From Paraburkholderia bannensis NBRC 103871 (lineage in GTDB: Bacteria; Pseudomonadota; Gammaproteobacteria; Burkholderiales; Burkholderiaceae): a stretch of DNA of 64,000 nt. The notes under the pieces were generated by a model. The model was not told the origin of the DNA. It was given only the letters and a program-made list of their open reading frames with translations, and ran no database searches. The position numbers were made by a program, and so were the translations under genes. This document shows, piece by piece, positions 1 to 8,530 of the stretch (position 1 is its first letter; every line of letters begins with the position of its first letter). Location: contig NZ_BAYA01000029.1 of NCBI RefSeq assembly GCF_000685015.1, positions 47,820-111,819 on the forward strand, written 5' to 3'.

Positions 1-10
1 GATCGTCGCC

Positions 11-661
11 TCAACCCTTCCAGGCCGAGTTCCTGATCACGCTGCAAAAGTTGCCCGCATGGAAGTGCGGATCCTTGTCGGCGAGCACGTCGGCCTTCAC
101 GTTGCCGAATGTCGTCGCGGGCTTATGGTGAATGCCATCGTAGAACGCCTGGATGATGTCTTCCTTGAAGTGCTCGGTGCGGGGATGCGCGTGCACGACG
201 GCTTCACGCTGCGCGTCGCTGTACTCGTGATACGTGAGACCCAGCACGTCCATCTCCACGCCTGCCGTCACCAGCGCAATGACCGGATGCATATGCTGGG
301 GAATCCCTGGCGTGGTATGAAGCGCGATCGCCGTCCAGACCAGGTCGAGGTCGTGCTGCGCAATGCCGCGTGCGCGCAGGAAATCGCGGGCCGCATTCGC
401 GCCGTCCACTTCGAAGCGCTCGTGCTCGCTGCTGTGCGAATGCATCAGGCCGACGTCGTGGAACATTGCGCCCGCGTAGAGCAGCTCGGGATCGAACTTC
501 AGGCCGCGCTGCTGGCCGGCCATCGCGCCGAAGTAGAAAACGCGGCTCGAATGATGGAACAGCAGCGGCGATTCGGTGTCGCGAACGAACTCGGTGATTT
601 CGCGCGCGAGCTGGCTATCGGGAATACGGGGAAGGGCAATACCGGAAAGATCGAGGCTCAT
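11..661 (-). CDS. HD-domain hydrolase, cyanamide hydratase-like
   Basis: This 216-residue protein carries an HD metal-binding core: the early His in FHHSSRVFYF, then MFHDVGL with the HD pair, and a later LHTTPGI segment typical of the HD proteins annotated as cyanamide hydratase-like. The family binds divalent metal and hydrolyses phosphoesters or nitriles, and the substrate here cannot be told from sequence. No signal peptide is visible, so a cytosolic enzyme is likely. The ATG at 661 has a GGAG element just upstream. It is transcribed divergently from the GlxA-type regulator that begins at 832, which may control it. Family is fairly sure, substrate unknown. Confidence 0.85.
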   Translation of the reverse strand: MSLDLSGIALPRIPDSQLAREITEFVRDTESPLLFHHSSRVFYFGAMAGQQRGLKFDPELLYAGAMFHDVGLMHSHSSEHERFEVDGANAARDFLRARGIAQHDLDLVWTAIALHTTPGIPQHMHPVIALVTAGVEMDVLGLTYHEYSDAQREAVVHAHPRTEHFKEDIIQAFYDGIHHKPATTFGNVKADVLADKDPHFHAGNFCSVIRNSAWKG

Positions 662-831
662 GGCAAGACTCCGTCGGGGGAATGGAGTCTATTCTGGCTT
701 GTGCTAGCATTGTCCAATATCGACTGGGTACGTCGAATTCTGCCATTTCGCGCTTAATCCGGCCATCAGCCGGACATCCGCCAGACACGTGCCGAAAGCG
801 CGGCGCCGCCCACGAAACGGAGCCCGATTCC

Positions 832-1821
832 ATGCCGAAAATCGTCGCCATCCTCGCGTTGCCTGGCGTGCAACTGCTCGATGTGAGCGGCCCGCTCGAT
901 GTCTTCGCGCAGGCCAATATCGAAGCCGGTCGCACCGTCTATGACCTGCGCGTCGTCGCCTGCCGTCCGGGGCCGATCCGCAGCTCGTCCGGCGTGCGGC
1001 TGCTGCCGGACGAAGTCGCCGGAAAGGCATCGCCCGAACGCGCCCAGGAGCGCATCGACACGCTGCTGGTGGCCGGTGCGCCCGACGCCGCCACGGCCCA
1101 GCTGTCGCCGCGCGTGATCGACTGGCTGCGCGCCACGGCGGCGCGCGCGCGGCGCTTCGGCTCGGTGTGCACGGGGGCGTTTGCGCTGGCCGCGAGCGGC
1201 CTGCTGGAGCGGCGGCGGCTCACCACGCACTGGGCGTCGGTCGAGGCGCTCGCCCAGGCGTGCCCAACCGTCTCCATCGAAGCGGATTCGCTGTACGTGC
1301 GCGACGGCAAGCTGCGCACGGCGGCAGGCGTCACGGCGGGGCTCGATCTGGCGCTCGCGCTCGTCGAGGAAGACCTGGGCCGCGAGATCGCCATGCAGGT
1401 CGCCAGCCAGCTCGTGATGTTCTTCAAGCGTCCGGGCGGCCAGTTGCAGTTCAGCCGCAAGGGCGAAACGCGCCCGGCGGGGCGCTCGGCGCTCCAGGAG
1501 GTGCAGCGCTGGGTGGCCGCGAATCCGGCGCTCGCGCATCGCGTGCCGGAACTGGCCGAACGCGTGGGCCTGAGCCCGCGCCACTTCGCGCGCCTGTTCC
1601 AGGCCGAGGTCGGGCTCACGCCCGCCGCCTGGGTGGAGGCCGTGCGCGTCGACGCGGCGCGCGCATTGCTGGAGGCGCAAGCCGAGGCGCCCAAACGCGT
1701 GGCCGCGCGCTGCGGGTTTGCAAACGCCGACACCTTGCGGCGCGCCTTCATCAAGCATGTGGGCGTGTCGCCGGCCGAATATCGGCGGCGCTTTGGCGGG
1801 GCGGCTCAGACCTCGATCTGA
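832..1821 (+). CDS. GlxA-family transcriptional regulator (DJ-1/PfpI plus AraC HTH)
   Basis: The 329-residue product joins an N-terminal DJ-1/PfpI (class I glutamine amidotransferase-like) domain, about residues 1-190, to a C-terminal AraC-type double helix-turn-helix, about 225-325. The Cys of the nucleophile elbow is present in FGSVCTGAFAL, as in many GlxA regulators that sense small amines or nitrogen compounds. The frame stays open upstream to 682, but the ATG at 832 begins the canonical first strand (MPKIVAILALPG) and has GGAG about 12 bases before it, so I chose it. The divergent HD hydrolase gene is a plausible target (inference). Confidence 0.88.
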   Translation: MPKIVAILALPGVQLLDVSGPLDVFAQANIEAGRTVYDLRVVACRPGPIRSSSGVRLLPDEVAGKASPERAQERIDTLLVAGAPDAATAQLSPRVIDWLRATAARARRFGSVCTGAFALAASGLLERRRLTTHWASVEALAQACPTVSIEADSLYVRDGKLRTAAGVTAGLDLALALVEEDLGREIAMQVASQLVMFFKRPGGQLQFSRKGETRPAGRSALQEVQRWVAANPALAHRVPELAERVGLSPRHFARLFQAEVGLTPAAWVEAVRVDAARALLEAQAEAPKRVAARCGFANADTLRRAFIKHVGVSPAEYRRRFGGAAQTSI

Positions 1822-2278
1822 CCCCGGTATGCGGATAGCTTCACGGCACCGATTCGTCACGCATTAAAGCGCGCATGGCGGGTAATTTTTCGAACGGGCA
1901 AGCGCGATCCCGGCGATAATCGCGCCCATGGAATGGCACGGCCGTACAGGCAATGCAGACCGCATGCGCAATCCGCCGGATTGGCACAGCAAAAGCGAAG
2001 CAAAAACGAAGCAAAAACGAAGCAAAAGAACCACGAAACAGGACACAAGCCGCACGGGGACGCCCTGATTCCGGGCATGCGGCACGATCTCGCTACTCAA
2101 GCCGCATTCCGGCCCGCATGACCGACTGGGCACCTGGGTCACCCGGGATGCTGCGGAACGCGGGCGCGAAGGTTGCGCGCGGGAAGATCTGGCGCCAGGG
2201 CGCCGCAGACCAGCAGGGAGAGCCGGTGCGCCGACGCCACGCATCGGGACGTAAATACAAGAATCCACGCGACACACT
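1822..2278. other. Intergenic region upstream of sensor kinase
   Basis: No credible gene lies in these 457 bases. The main structure is a short adenine-rich tandem repeat at 1987-2030. The region should contain the promoter of the downstream sensor kinase; I see no convincing sigma-70 pair or ribosome-binding site stronger than a weak purine stretch before 2279. Confidence 0.6.
1987..2030 (+). repeat. 11-bp tandem A-tract repeat, four units
   Basis: Four consecutive 11-base units of the form AAGCAAAAACG run from 1987 to 2030. The two central units are identical and the outer two differ by one to three bases. Each unit carries an A-tract of 4-5 bases, so the tracts recur about once per helical turn, the arrangement that gives intrinsically curved DNA. 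It lies about 250 bases upstream of the sensor kinase start. Confidence 0.8.
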
Positions 2279-3736
2279 ATGTATTCGATCTTGCCCGCGT
2301 TCGTATCCGCCTTATTTTTGGGATTTGGCGTGTACGTACTCCTGACGGAAGGCGTCTCGCGCCTTTCGGTGCCGTTCGCACTGATGTGCGCGACCACCTT
2401 CGTCTGGCAGGGCACCTGGGCCTTCCTGTTCCAGACCAGCGACACCGAACTGGCCGACGTTCTCGTCAAGTTCGGCTATCTCTTCATCCTGTTCCTGCCG
2501 ACGACCTACTACCACTTCAACATCGAGGTCAGCGCGCGGCGCAGCGAACGGCCGTTCCTGCTGGCGTCCTACGGCCTGAGCGGCGTGCTTGCGATGCTGC
2601 TGGTCGTAAGCGACGAAGTGGTGGCGGGCTATGGCGCGTTCTTCTTCGGCAAGTACCCGCATGCGGGGCTGCTGCATCCGGTGCACGTCGCGCAGACGGT
2701 GCTGCTGGCGATGCGCAGCGGCTGGGTGCTGTTCGTCGCGCGCGGCCAGACCCAGGCGCGCGACCGTCGCCGCCTGCTCGATCTGTGCCTGCTGAGCCTC
2801 GCGATTTACGGCGTGGCCGCGACCGATTACGCGGTGAATTACGGCGTCGCGTTCTACCCGGTGGGCGCGGTGTTCATCGCCGTGAGCTTGGGGATTCTTG
2901 CCGTCACCATCGTGCGCTATGGCCTGATGCGCCCGTACCTGATCGCCGCGACCGTCGCGCACGAAGTGGCCACGCCGCTGGCGGCCATCGGCATGCACGC
3001 CGAGGAGATCGGCAACGTGCTGCCCGAACTCATGCGCGGCTACCAGCTCGCCGTGCAGCATCAGCTTTGCGTGGACGGTCTCTATCCGGGGCAATCGGAG
3101 CGGCTGTCGTCGCTGGCGACGTCGATCCGGCGCCAGGTCGACAGCACCAGCACCGTGGTCGAAATGTCGCTGGCGTCGTTCACGCTCGACCGGCTCGACC
3201 GGCGCAGCTTCGAGGCCTACCCGATCCGCTCCTGCGTGAACGCGGCGCTCGAACGTTTTCCGTTTCGCTCGGGCGAGCGCGAGCTCGTCAAGGTGCAGCC
3301 GATCGATCCGCAACTGTGCTTTTCCGGCTCCGATTCGCTGGTGGTCTTCGTGCTCTTCAACCTGCTCAAGAACGCGCTCTTTGCGATCAATGCAGCAGGC
3401 AAGGGCCGTGTCGAAATCGAAACGGCGAGCGAAGCGGGCTATTGCGTGCTGCGTTTTACCGACACCGGGCCAGGCATTGCCGCCGACGTCCTGCCGCGCA
3501 TCTTCGAGCCGTTCTATTCGACCAAATCGCATGGCAAGGGCTCGGGCATGGGCCTCGCGTTCTGCCGCCGCGTGGCCGATGCGCTGGGCGGCGCGATTGC
3601 CTGCGAATCGGTGCCGGGCGTCGCCACGACCTTCACGCTCTATCTGCCGGAGCCGGGTTCCGCGGCGGATCGCGCGCTCCAGGACGGCCCGGGCAAGCCC
3701 CGCCGCTGGGCGGCGGGGCAGGACTACGCGGGTTGA
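2279..3736 (+). CDS. Membrane sensor histidine kinase with CqsS/LqsS-like core (module A)
   Basis: The 485-residue protein starts with about seven hydrophobic helices (residues 1-215) resembling the 7TM N-terminal region of some histidine kinases. The cytoplasmic core follows: an H-box with phosphoacceptor His228 in VAHEVATPLAAI, an N-box in LFNLLKNALFAI, and HATPase boxes DTGPGI, FEPFYSTK and GKGSGMGL. The stretch leading into the N-box (GSDSLVVFVLFNLLKNA) closely resembles the autoinducer kinases CqsS, LqsS and PhcS as I remember them. There is no fused receiver. Neighbours are a divergent thioesterase gene and a response regulator gene about 1.1 kb downstream, the likely partner. Ligand unknown; a quorum-type role is inference. 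Confidence 0.85.
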   Translation: MYSILPAFVSALFLGFGVYVLLTEGVSRLSVPFALMCATTFVWQGTWAFLFQTSDTELADVLVKFGYLFILFLPTTYYHFNIEVSARRSERPFLLASYGLSGVLAMLLVVSDEVVAGYGAFFFGKYPHAGLLHPVHVAQTVLLAMRSGWVLFVARGQTQARDRRRLLDLCLLSLAIYGVAATDYAVNYGVAFYPVGAVFIAVSLGILAVTIVRYGLMRPYLIAATVAHEVATPLAAIGMHAEEIGNVLPELMRGYQLAVQHQLCVDGLYPGQSERLSSLATSIRRQVDSTSTVVEMSLASFTLDRLDRRSFEAYPIRSCVNAALERFPFRSGERELVKVQPIDPQLCFSGSDSLVVFVLFNLLKNALFAINAAGKGRVEIETASEAGYCVLRFTDTGPGIAADVLPRIFEPFYSTKSHGKGSGMGLAFCRRVADALGGAIACESVPGVATTFTLYLPEPGSAADRALQDGPGKPRRWAAGQDYAG

Positions 3737-3902
3737 AGCGGCACGGTGTCTGGCGCGATGAGCCGGGCGGGCGGTGAGCCCACCCGGACTTCGGCCCTCG
3801 GTTATTGGCTTCAGCTACACACGAATACGAGCCATCAACGGTTCAACAGGTGCCGGGATTCGTCCCAGGATGTGCGTCTTGTTCGGCGTTCACGCTGGAG
3901 CC

Positions 3903-4400
3903 TTAGACGGCGGCAGCGGGCAGCACGATTTCGTATTCCTTGACGCGCTCGATGATCCCCGGCGGGAAACGGCGAATCCGCTTGTCGGTACCGGCAAAGA
4001 GAATCTGCTGGTAGCCGAGCGAAACGGGCCGCCCGTCCACGCAAAAGCGGAACACGAGATAAGCCGAGCATTGCCGCACCTGGAAGGTGTTCAAGTAGCA
4101 ATCGACGCGCTGGAACGGAAACGTCTCTTGCACATATTCCTGGTGCGCGCGCTTCGTGACGAAGACGCCGCCTGCCGCGAGCAGGTTGTTATGGATGCAC
4201 TCGTGGAACCAGCGTTCGCGGCAAATGCCCTGCCACTCGAAATAGCGGGCGAAGTACGTGTTCATGAAGGCATTGGAGTCCTTGAGGTAAATGTCGATGA
4301 CATGGTGAAAGGTTTTGGGCGGGGTGGCTGCCAGGATTTCGTCGGCAAAGCCGTTGGCGCCACGGGACAGCACTGCGGGGATCGATTCACGTGCGTTCAT
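3903..4400 (-). CDS. Hotdog-fold acyl-thioesterase (4HBT / enediyne-type thioesterase-like)
   Basis: A 165-residue single-domain protein. The segment MNTYFARYFEWQGICRER matches the N-terminal helix signature of hotdog thioesterases, and is closer to the enediyne polyketide thioesterases (CalE7-like, with W-Q-G-x-C-R-E) than to YbgC. Those enzymes release beta-ketoacyl or polyene chains from carrier proteins, sometimes giving methyl ketones. It lies between the sensor kinase gene and the response regulator gene and diverges from the latter. Release of an acyl-derived signal is an attractive inference; ordinary acyl-CoA hydrolysis is the alternative. The ATG at 4400 is the first in frame. Confidence 0.75.
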   Translation of the reverse strand: MNARESIPAVLSRGANGFADEILAATPPKTFHHVIDIYLKDSNAFMNTYFARYFEWQGICRERWFHECIHNNLLAAGGVFVTKRAHQEYVQETFPFQRVDCYLNTFQVRQCSAYLVFRFCVDGRPVSLGYQQILFAGTDKRIRRFPPGIIERVKEYEIVLPAAAV

Positions 4401-4834
4401 TGCATGAACTCCAGATGAAAATGGCCGCTGGCGGGGCCGCGCATGCCTTCAGTGGATGAAGACATGCCCCCAATTCTGTGCGTGTTGGCTGGCTGAAAAT
4501 ACCGCGCGCGCCGCACTGTGGCACGGCGCGTGCTCGCAAACGATTTCGCGCAAATTGCCCATGTATTACGCATAGTTTTCGCGAAGATTGCGCACAGACG
4601 CAGCATGAAATGCATATCGACTTAACCGCGGCTTCACACCCTCGCGCGCCATGCGCCGTGACTGCCATCGCATGCAACAGTCACGGCGCAACGGTTGCCG
4701 AGCCTTGCACGAGGCCGCATAATCTGGCAGCGATGGCGTTGCGATGCGGTTTGTGTGAACCCTTGCTTTAACCCGCCAATCGGGTCATCTGGGTCAATCG
4801 TTTTGCAGGCAGTCGCTAGCACCGAGGCATATAC
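4401..4834. promoter_or_regulatory. Divergent promoter region with 33-bp-spaced direct repeat
   Basis: This 434-base gap separates the thioesterase and response-regulator genes and must hold both promoters. It contains two direct repeats of the form TTTCGCGNANATTGC at 4544-4558 and 4577-4591. They match at 13 of 15 positions and start 33 bases apart, about three helical turns. That fits a protein bound on one DNA face. No CDS is supported inside the gap. Confidence 0.45.
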
Positions 4835-5797
4835 ATGAGTTCGATCGTCAGGCAGCCGGTTTTTTACCCCGTATCCGTGGTCTTTCTCGACGACAGTGCG
4901 GATTTTCTCCACGCACTGCGTGGTCTTTTCCCGCATGCGCCCACGCATCATTTCTTCACCTCGCAGGACGAGGCGCGCGCGTTCATCGAAACCGCGAGCG
5001 AGCGCGGTTCGCGCCTGAGCCCGATGTCGGGCGCGGCGTGGTCGGAGTTCGAAAAGAAGGGCGGCAATGCGTTGGGCCAGGACGCGCTGGCCAACGCCGC
5101 GCGCTTCGAGGACGTGGCCGCCATCGTGGTGGACTACGACATGCCCGGCCAGGACGGCCTGGAGTTCCTGGCGTCCGTGAAGGACACCAACTGCACGCGC
5201 ATCCTGCTCACCGGCACCGCCGACGAGTCGCATGCCGTGGACGCTTTCAACGCGGGGCTGATTCACTTCTACGTGAAGAAGTCCGACCCGCAGATGACGC
5301 GCAAGCTCGCCCAGGCGCTGGCCAACGCGCAGCAGAAGTTCTGCGCGCAGTACGGCCATATCGGCGTGCATGGCGTGGGCGCGGTCTACGCCGACCGGCG
5401 CACGACCGACGTGCTGCAGACGCTCGCGCAGCGCGAACGCATCGTCGAATACTACTGGCGGCCCGAGCAGAACGCGGTGCTGACTTTCGATGCGGCAGGC
5501 AACGCAGGCGTGTTTCTCGCGTGGGATGCGCACGACTGGGATGCGCAATGCGACGTGGTGACGGACGAAGGCGGCCCGGCCGCCTTGCGCGACGAAATGG
5601 AAGGGCGCCGCATCATGCCGGTGTTCTGGCCGAACGAGGCGTATCGTCCGGGCATGGCGCGCGTGGAGTTCGCAGTGCCGCAGCAGGTGCCGGACTCGCA
5701 GGATATCTACACGAGCTGGACGCGCCTTGAAGGCGTCGAGCTGGAGCCTGACCTCGTGACCTATGCGAAGTGGTTGCGCACGCAACAAACCGCTTGA
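4835..5797 (+). CDS. Response regulator, LqsR/PhcQ-like, with extended receiver (module A)
   Basis: The 320-residue protein begins with a receiver domain: the acidic pair in VVFLDD (Asp19-Asp20), phosphoacceptor Asp100 in VVDYDMPGQDG, the Thr in LLTGTADE, and the Lys in FYVKKSDP. The phosphoacceptor is unusually far from the N-terminus because about 45 extra residues (roughly 55-95) follow the second strand. The remaining ~150 residues contain no DNA-binding motif I recognise and resemble the C-terminal part of LqsR/PhcQ-type regulators (memory-based). Likely partner of the kinase at 2279-3736. It probably acts through protein or RNA contacts rather than DNA; that is inference. Confidence 0.75.
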   Translation: MSSIVRQPVFYPVSVVFLDDSADFLHALRGLFPHAPTHHFFTSQDEARAFIETASERGSRLSPMSGAAWSEFEKKGGNALGQDALANAARFEDVAAIVVDYDMPGQDGLEFLASVKDTNCTRILLTGTADESHAVDAFNAGLIHFYVKKSDPQMTRKLAQALANAQQKFCAQYGHIGVHGVGAVYADRRTTDVLQTLAQRERIVEYYWRPEQNAVLTFDAAGNAGVFLAWDAHDWDAQCDVVTDEGGPAALRDEMEGRRIMPVFWPNEAYRPGMARVEFAVPQQVPDSQDIYTSWTRLEGVELEPDLVTYAKWLRTQQTA

Positions 5798-5818
5798 GTT
5801 AAAGCGTTTTCAGGACAT

Positions 5819-5846
5819 AAAAAAGGCACCCGAGGGTGCCTTTTTT
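5819..5846. terminator. Bidirectional intrinsic terminator
   Basis: A perfect six-base stem GGCACC/GGTGCC with a four-base loop lies at 5825-5840, flanked by six A on the left and six T on the right. It therefore works as a Rho-independent terminator in both directions, between the convergent response regulator and chemoreceptor genes. Confidence 0.93.
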
Positions 5847-5864
5847 CATCAGATCATCAGTTCA

Positions 5865-7616
5865 TCAGAACGTTTCCCAGTCCTGGTCGCTGCCTGCTGT
5901 CGCGAGCACGGGCGAGGGGGCTGGGGCTGGCGTTTTAGGTGCAGCTTTGGGCGTGGTTTTGCGTGCCGCTGGCGCAGCGCGCTTTTCCTGCTTGAAGGTT
6001 CTGGCGGCGACGGGCTGCGCCGCCTGGGCCTGGCGCACGGCTTGCACAGGCGCGGCCTGCTGCGAGCCGATCCGGAACACCGACACCACCTCGCGCAGGC
6101 CGCCCGACTGCGTGGCCATCGACTGCGCCGCCGCCGAAGCCTCCTCCACCAGCGCCGCATTCTGCTGCGTCACTTCATCCATCTGCGCAACGGCGCGATT
6201 GACCTGCTCGATGCCGGTGTGCTGTTCCTCCGAGGCGGCTGCGATCTCGCCCATCAGGTCGGCAACCCGTCTTGCGGACTGCACGACTTCATCGATGGTC
6301 GCGCCCGCTTCGTCGACGAGCTTCGAGCCTTCGGCCACCTGCGTCACCGACTGCCCGATCAAGTCCTTGATCTCTTTTGCGGCGCTCGCGCTGCGCTGCG
6401 CGAGCGTACGCACTTCGCCGGCCACCACGGCGAAGCCGCGGCCCTGTTCGCCCGCCCGCGCCGCTTCGACAGCGGCGTTGAGCGCGAGAATATTGGTCTG
6501 GAACGCGATGCCGTCGATCACGCCGATGATCTGCTCCACACGCTCCGAGGTCTCGGCGATGCCGTGCATCGTCGTCACCACGCGGCGCACGACCTCGCCG
6601 CCGCGCGCGGCCACATCGGAGGCATTGACGGCCAGCGTGTTGCCCTGGCGCGCGTTGTCGGTGTTGTGCTTCACGGCGGCCGTGAACTGCTCCATGCTCG
6701 CCGCGGTTTCTTCCAGCGAGGCCGCTTGTTCTTCGGTGCGTGAGGACAGATCCTGGTTGCCCGCTGCGATCTGCTGCGCGCCGGTCGTGATCGATTCGGC
6801 GGAAACCTGGATGCGCTGCACCGTATCGACAAGCTGGCGCTGCATCTGGCTCATCGCGTGCAGCAGGCTGCGATCGTCGCCGGGGGCGACGCGCACCTGC
6901 GCCGTGAGGTCGCCTGCTGCGATGCGCTCGCAGATATCGGCGGCATAGTCGGGCTCGCCGCCCAGGCTCGTGCGGATGCTGCGAATCAGCCAGAACATGC
7001 CGAGCGTGAGCGCCACGCCAATCAGCGCCACGAGCACGAGATTGCGCATCAACGCGCTGTAGAACGCATCGTCGATATCGTCGACATAGACGCCCGTGAA
7101 CAGATGCCAGTCCCAGTCGGGCACGACCACCGCATAGGTGATCTTTTCGACAGGGCTGCTGTGACCCGGCTTCGGCCACACATAGCTGCTGACGTGGTCG
7201 CCGCCCGGCGACGAGCTCCTGACGATTTCCTGGGCGATATGCGTACCGTTGGAATCGACCATGTCGGCCTGGCTCTTGCCTTCGAGTTCGGGCTTGGGCG
7301 GCACCAGCACCGCCGTGGCGGCGCTATCGTAGATGCCGAAATAGCCGCTCTGGTCAGCACCGTAGCGCAGGCCGCGCAGCGTGGCGATGGCCTGACGCTT
7401 CGCGTCGTCGGCGGAAAGATGGCCCTGCGAGGCTTCCTTCTGATAGAACCCGACCACGCCAAGCGCGGTCTGCGTCTCCTGCGCGAGCGTGGCCTTGCGG
7501 TCTTCGAGCATGCCCACGCGCGTCATGACCGCATTGACCACGACCAGTACCACGAGGGCGATCCACAGCAGCGCGACGATGCTCCACGCCTTTTGATTCA
7601 ACGACAGTCGCTTCAC
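5865..7616 (-). CDS. Methyl-accepting chemotaxis protein with single Cache domain
   Basis: The 583-residue chemoreceptor has an N-terminal transmembrane helix (about 10-30), a periplasmic single-Cache domain (about 35-185, with the GYFGIYDS strand and a DWDWHLFTGVYVDD end), a second transmembrane helix, a HAMP segment, and the conserved signalling hairpin around EQGRGFAVVAGEVR. It ends in DWETF after a flexible Ala/Pro-rich linker, matching the xWxxF pentapeptide that tethers CheR and CheB, so it should be a fully adaptable high-abundance-type receptor. Cache_2 domains often bind small carboxylates; the ligand here is unknown. A sigma-28-like promoter lies about 150 bases upstream. Confidence 0.95.
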   Translation of the reverse strand: MKRLSLNQKAWSIVALLWIALVVLVVVNAVMTRVGMLEDRKATLAQETQTALGVVGFYQKEASQGHLSADDAKRQAIATLRGLRYGADQSGYFGIYDSAATAVLVPPKPELEGKSQADMVDSNGTHIAQEIVRSSSPGGDHVSSYVWPKPGHSSPVEKITYAVVVPDWDWHLFTGVYVDDIDDAFYSALMRNLVLVALIGVALTLGMFWLIRSIRTSLGGEPDYAADICERIAAGDLTAQVRVAPGDDRSLLHAMSQMQRQLVDTVQRIQVSAESITTGAQQIAAGNQDLSSRTEEQAASLEETAASMEQFTAAVKHNTDNARQGNTLAVNASDVAARGGEVVRRVVTTMHGIAETSERVEQIIGVIDGIAFQTNILALNAAVEAARAGEQGRGFAVVAGEVRTLAQRSASAAKEIKDLIGQSVTQVAEGSKLVDEAGATIDEVVQSARRVADLMGEIAAASEEQHTGIEQVNRAVAQMDEVTQQNAALVEEASAAAQSMATQSGGLREVVSVFRIGSQQAAPVQAVRQAQAAQPVAARTFKQEKRAAPAARKTTPKAAPKTPAPAPSPVLATAGSDQDWETF

Positions 7617-7770
7617 GTTCTCCGTTTCCTCTGAGCCCGGCGGCCGCGCGCGCGGCCAGCCGTGGTTGATGGCGCAAGACGGTACGTTGCCGCCTTTCCC
7701 GCCATGTTTATCGGCGCGGGACGCGGGGAACTGAAGGTGTGTGAAGCGGGATTGGGACGCTGATTGCGTT

Positions 7771-7798
7771 TTATCGCGGGTTATTCGTCTGATGTTTA
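7771..7798 (-). promoter_or_regulatory. Candidate sigma-28 (FliA) promoter of the chemoreceptor gene
   Basis: On the minus strand TAAA (7798-7795) is followed after 16 bases by CGCGATAA (7778-7771), close to the FliA consensus TAAA-N15-GCCGATAA. It sits about 155 bases before the chemoreceptor start. The spacing is one base long and the -10 differs at two positions. Confidence 0.4.
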
Positions 7799-7829
7799 TG
7801 CGAAAAGACGTTGCGCGCGCAACGGAATG

Positions 7830-8399
7830 TTAACGCTTGAACCGTCCCGCAGCCAATCCGCTGACGATTTCGGCGGCGTGTGTCGTGGGTGCCGCGCTGT
7901 CGTCGCTGAGCGCGTCGCCCGCGCCTTCGCGTTCGCCGGTGAAAAGCGTATAGAAGCCACGCAGGGTTTCGTAGTCGGCGATCTTGCCGGCATCGCGTCC
8001 GGACGCACGCAGCGCGCAGGTCTCCACACTGGGACGCAGCAGCACGTAATGAAGCGGGATGTCCTTGACGATCGCGCGCAGCGTGTCGAGCATCGCGGGC
8101 GGTACCGAAAAGTCGAGCACGACATGAAAGCCCGAGCGCGCAAACGGCATGCAGGCCGCCGTCATCGACCGGATCAGGATGCGAAAGTTCTCGTGGCGCT
8201 CGCGCGCGTCAGGCTTGACGATGAACTTCCAGAAGCGGTCGCCTTCGATCCAGGCGACGGGTTGGGGCAGCAACGGCACGAGCGCCCTGGCCACCGACGT
8301 CTTGCCGCTACCGGGCGGCCCGCTCAGGACGATGATCTGGCCGTCATGAACGGGCTGGCCGTTCTGCTCCAGGCGGCCTGTTGGTGTATTCGTTGGCAT
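7830..8399 (-). CDS. Small P-loop ATPase / kinase
   Basis: A 189-residue protein with a Walker A motif GPPGSGKTS at about residue 27-35 and an early acidic motif VLDFSVPP that may act as Walker B. Size and layout resemble small AAA/zeta-toxin-like or shikimate/gluconate kinase-type phosphotransferases that modify small molecules. No signal peptide or membrane segment. It stands alone between the chemoreceptor and LysR regulator genes. The nucleotide-binding call is sure; the substrate is not known. Confidence 0.75.
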   Translation of the reverse strand: MPTNTPTGRLEQNGQPVHDGQIIVLSGPPGSGKTSVARALVPLLPQPVAWIEGDRFWKFIVKPDARERHENFRILIRSMTAACMPFARSGFHVVLDFSVPPAMLDTLRAIVKDIPLHYVLLRPSVETCALRASGRDAGKIADYETLRGFYTLFTGEREGAGDALSDDSAAPTTHAAEIVSGLAAGRFKR

Positions 8400-8530
8400 A
8401 GTGGCCTCGCGGGGCAGGATGGGCGCGCGCTTGTAGCGCTGACGTAGCGCTGTCGTAGTGCTGTCGTAGTGCTGTTATCGCGCTGCTTAGGCGTCTTCGG
8501 GCATCGTTCGAGTATAGTGCGCGCCCGCGC

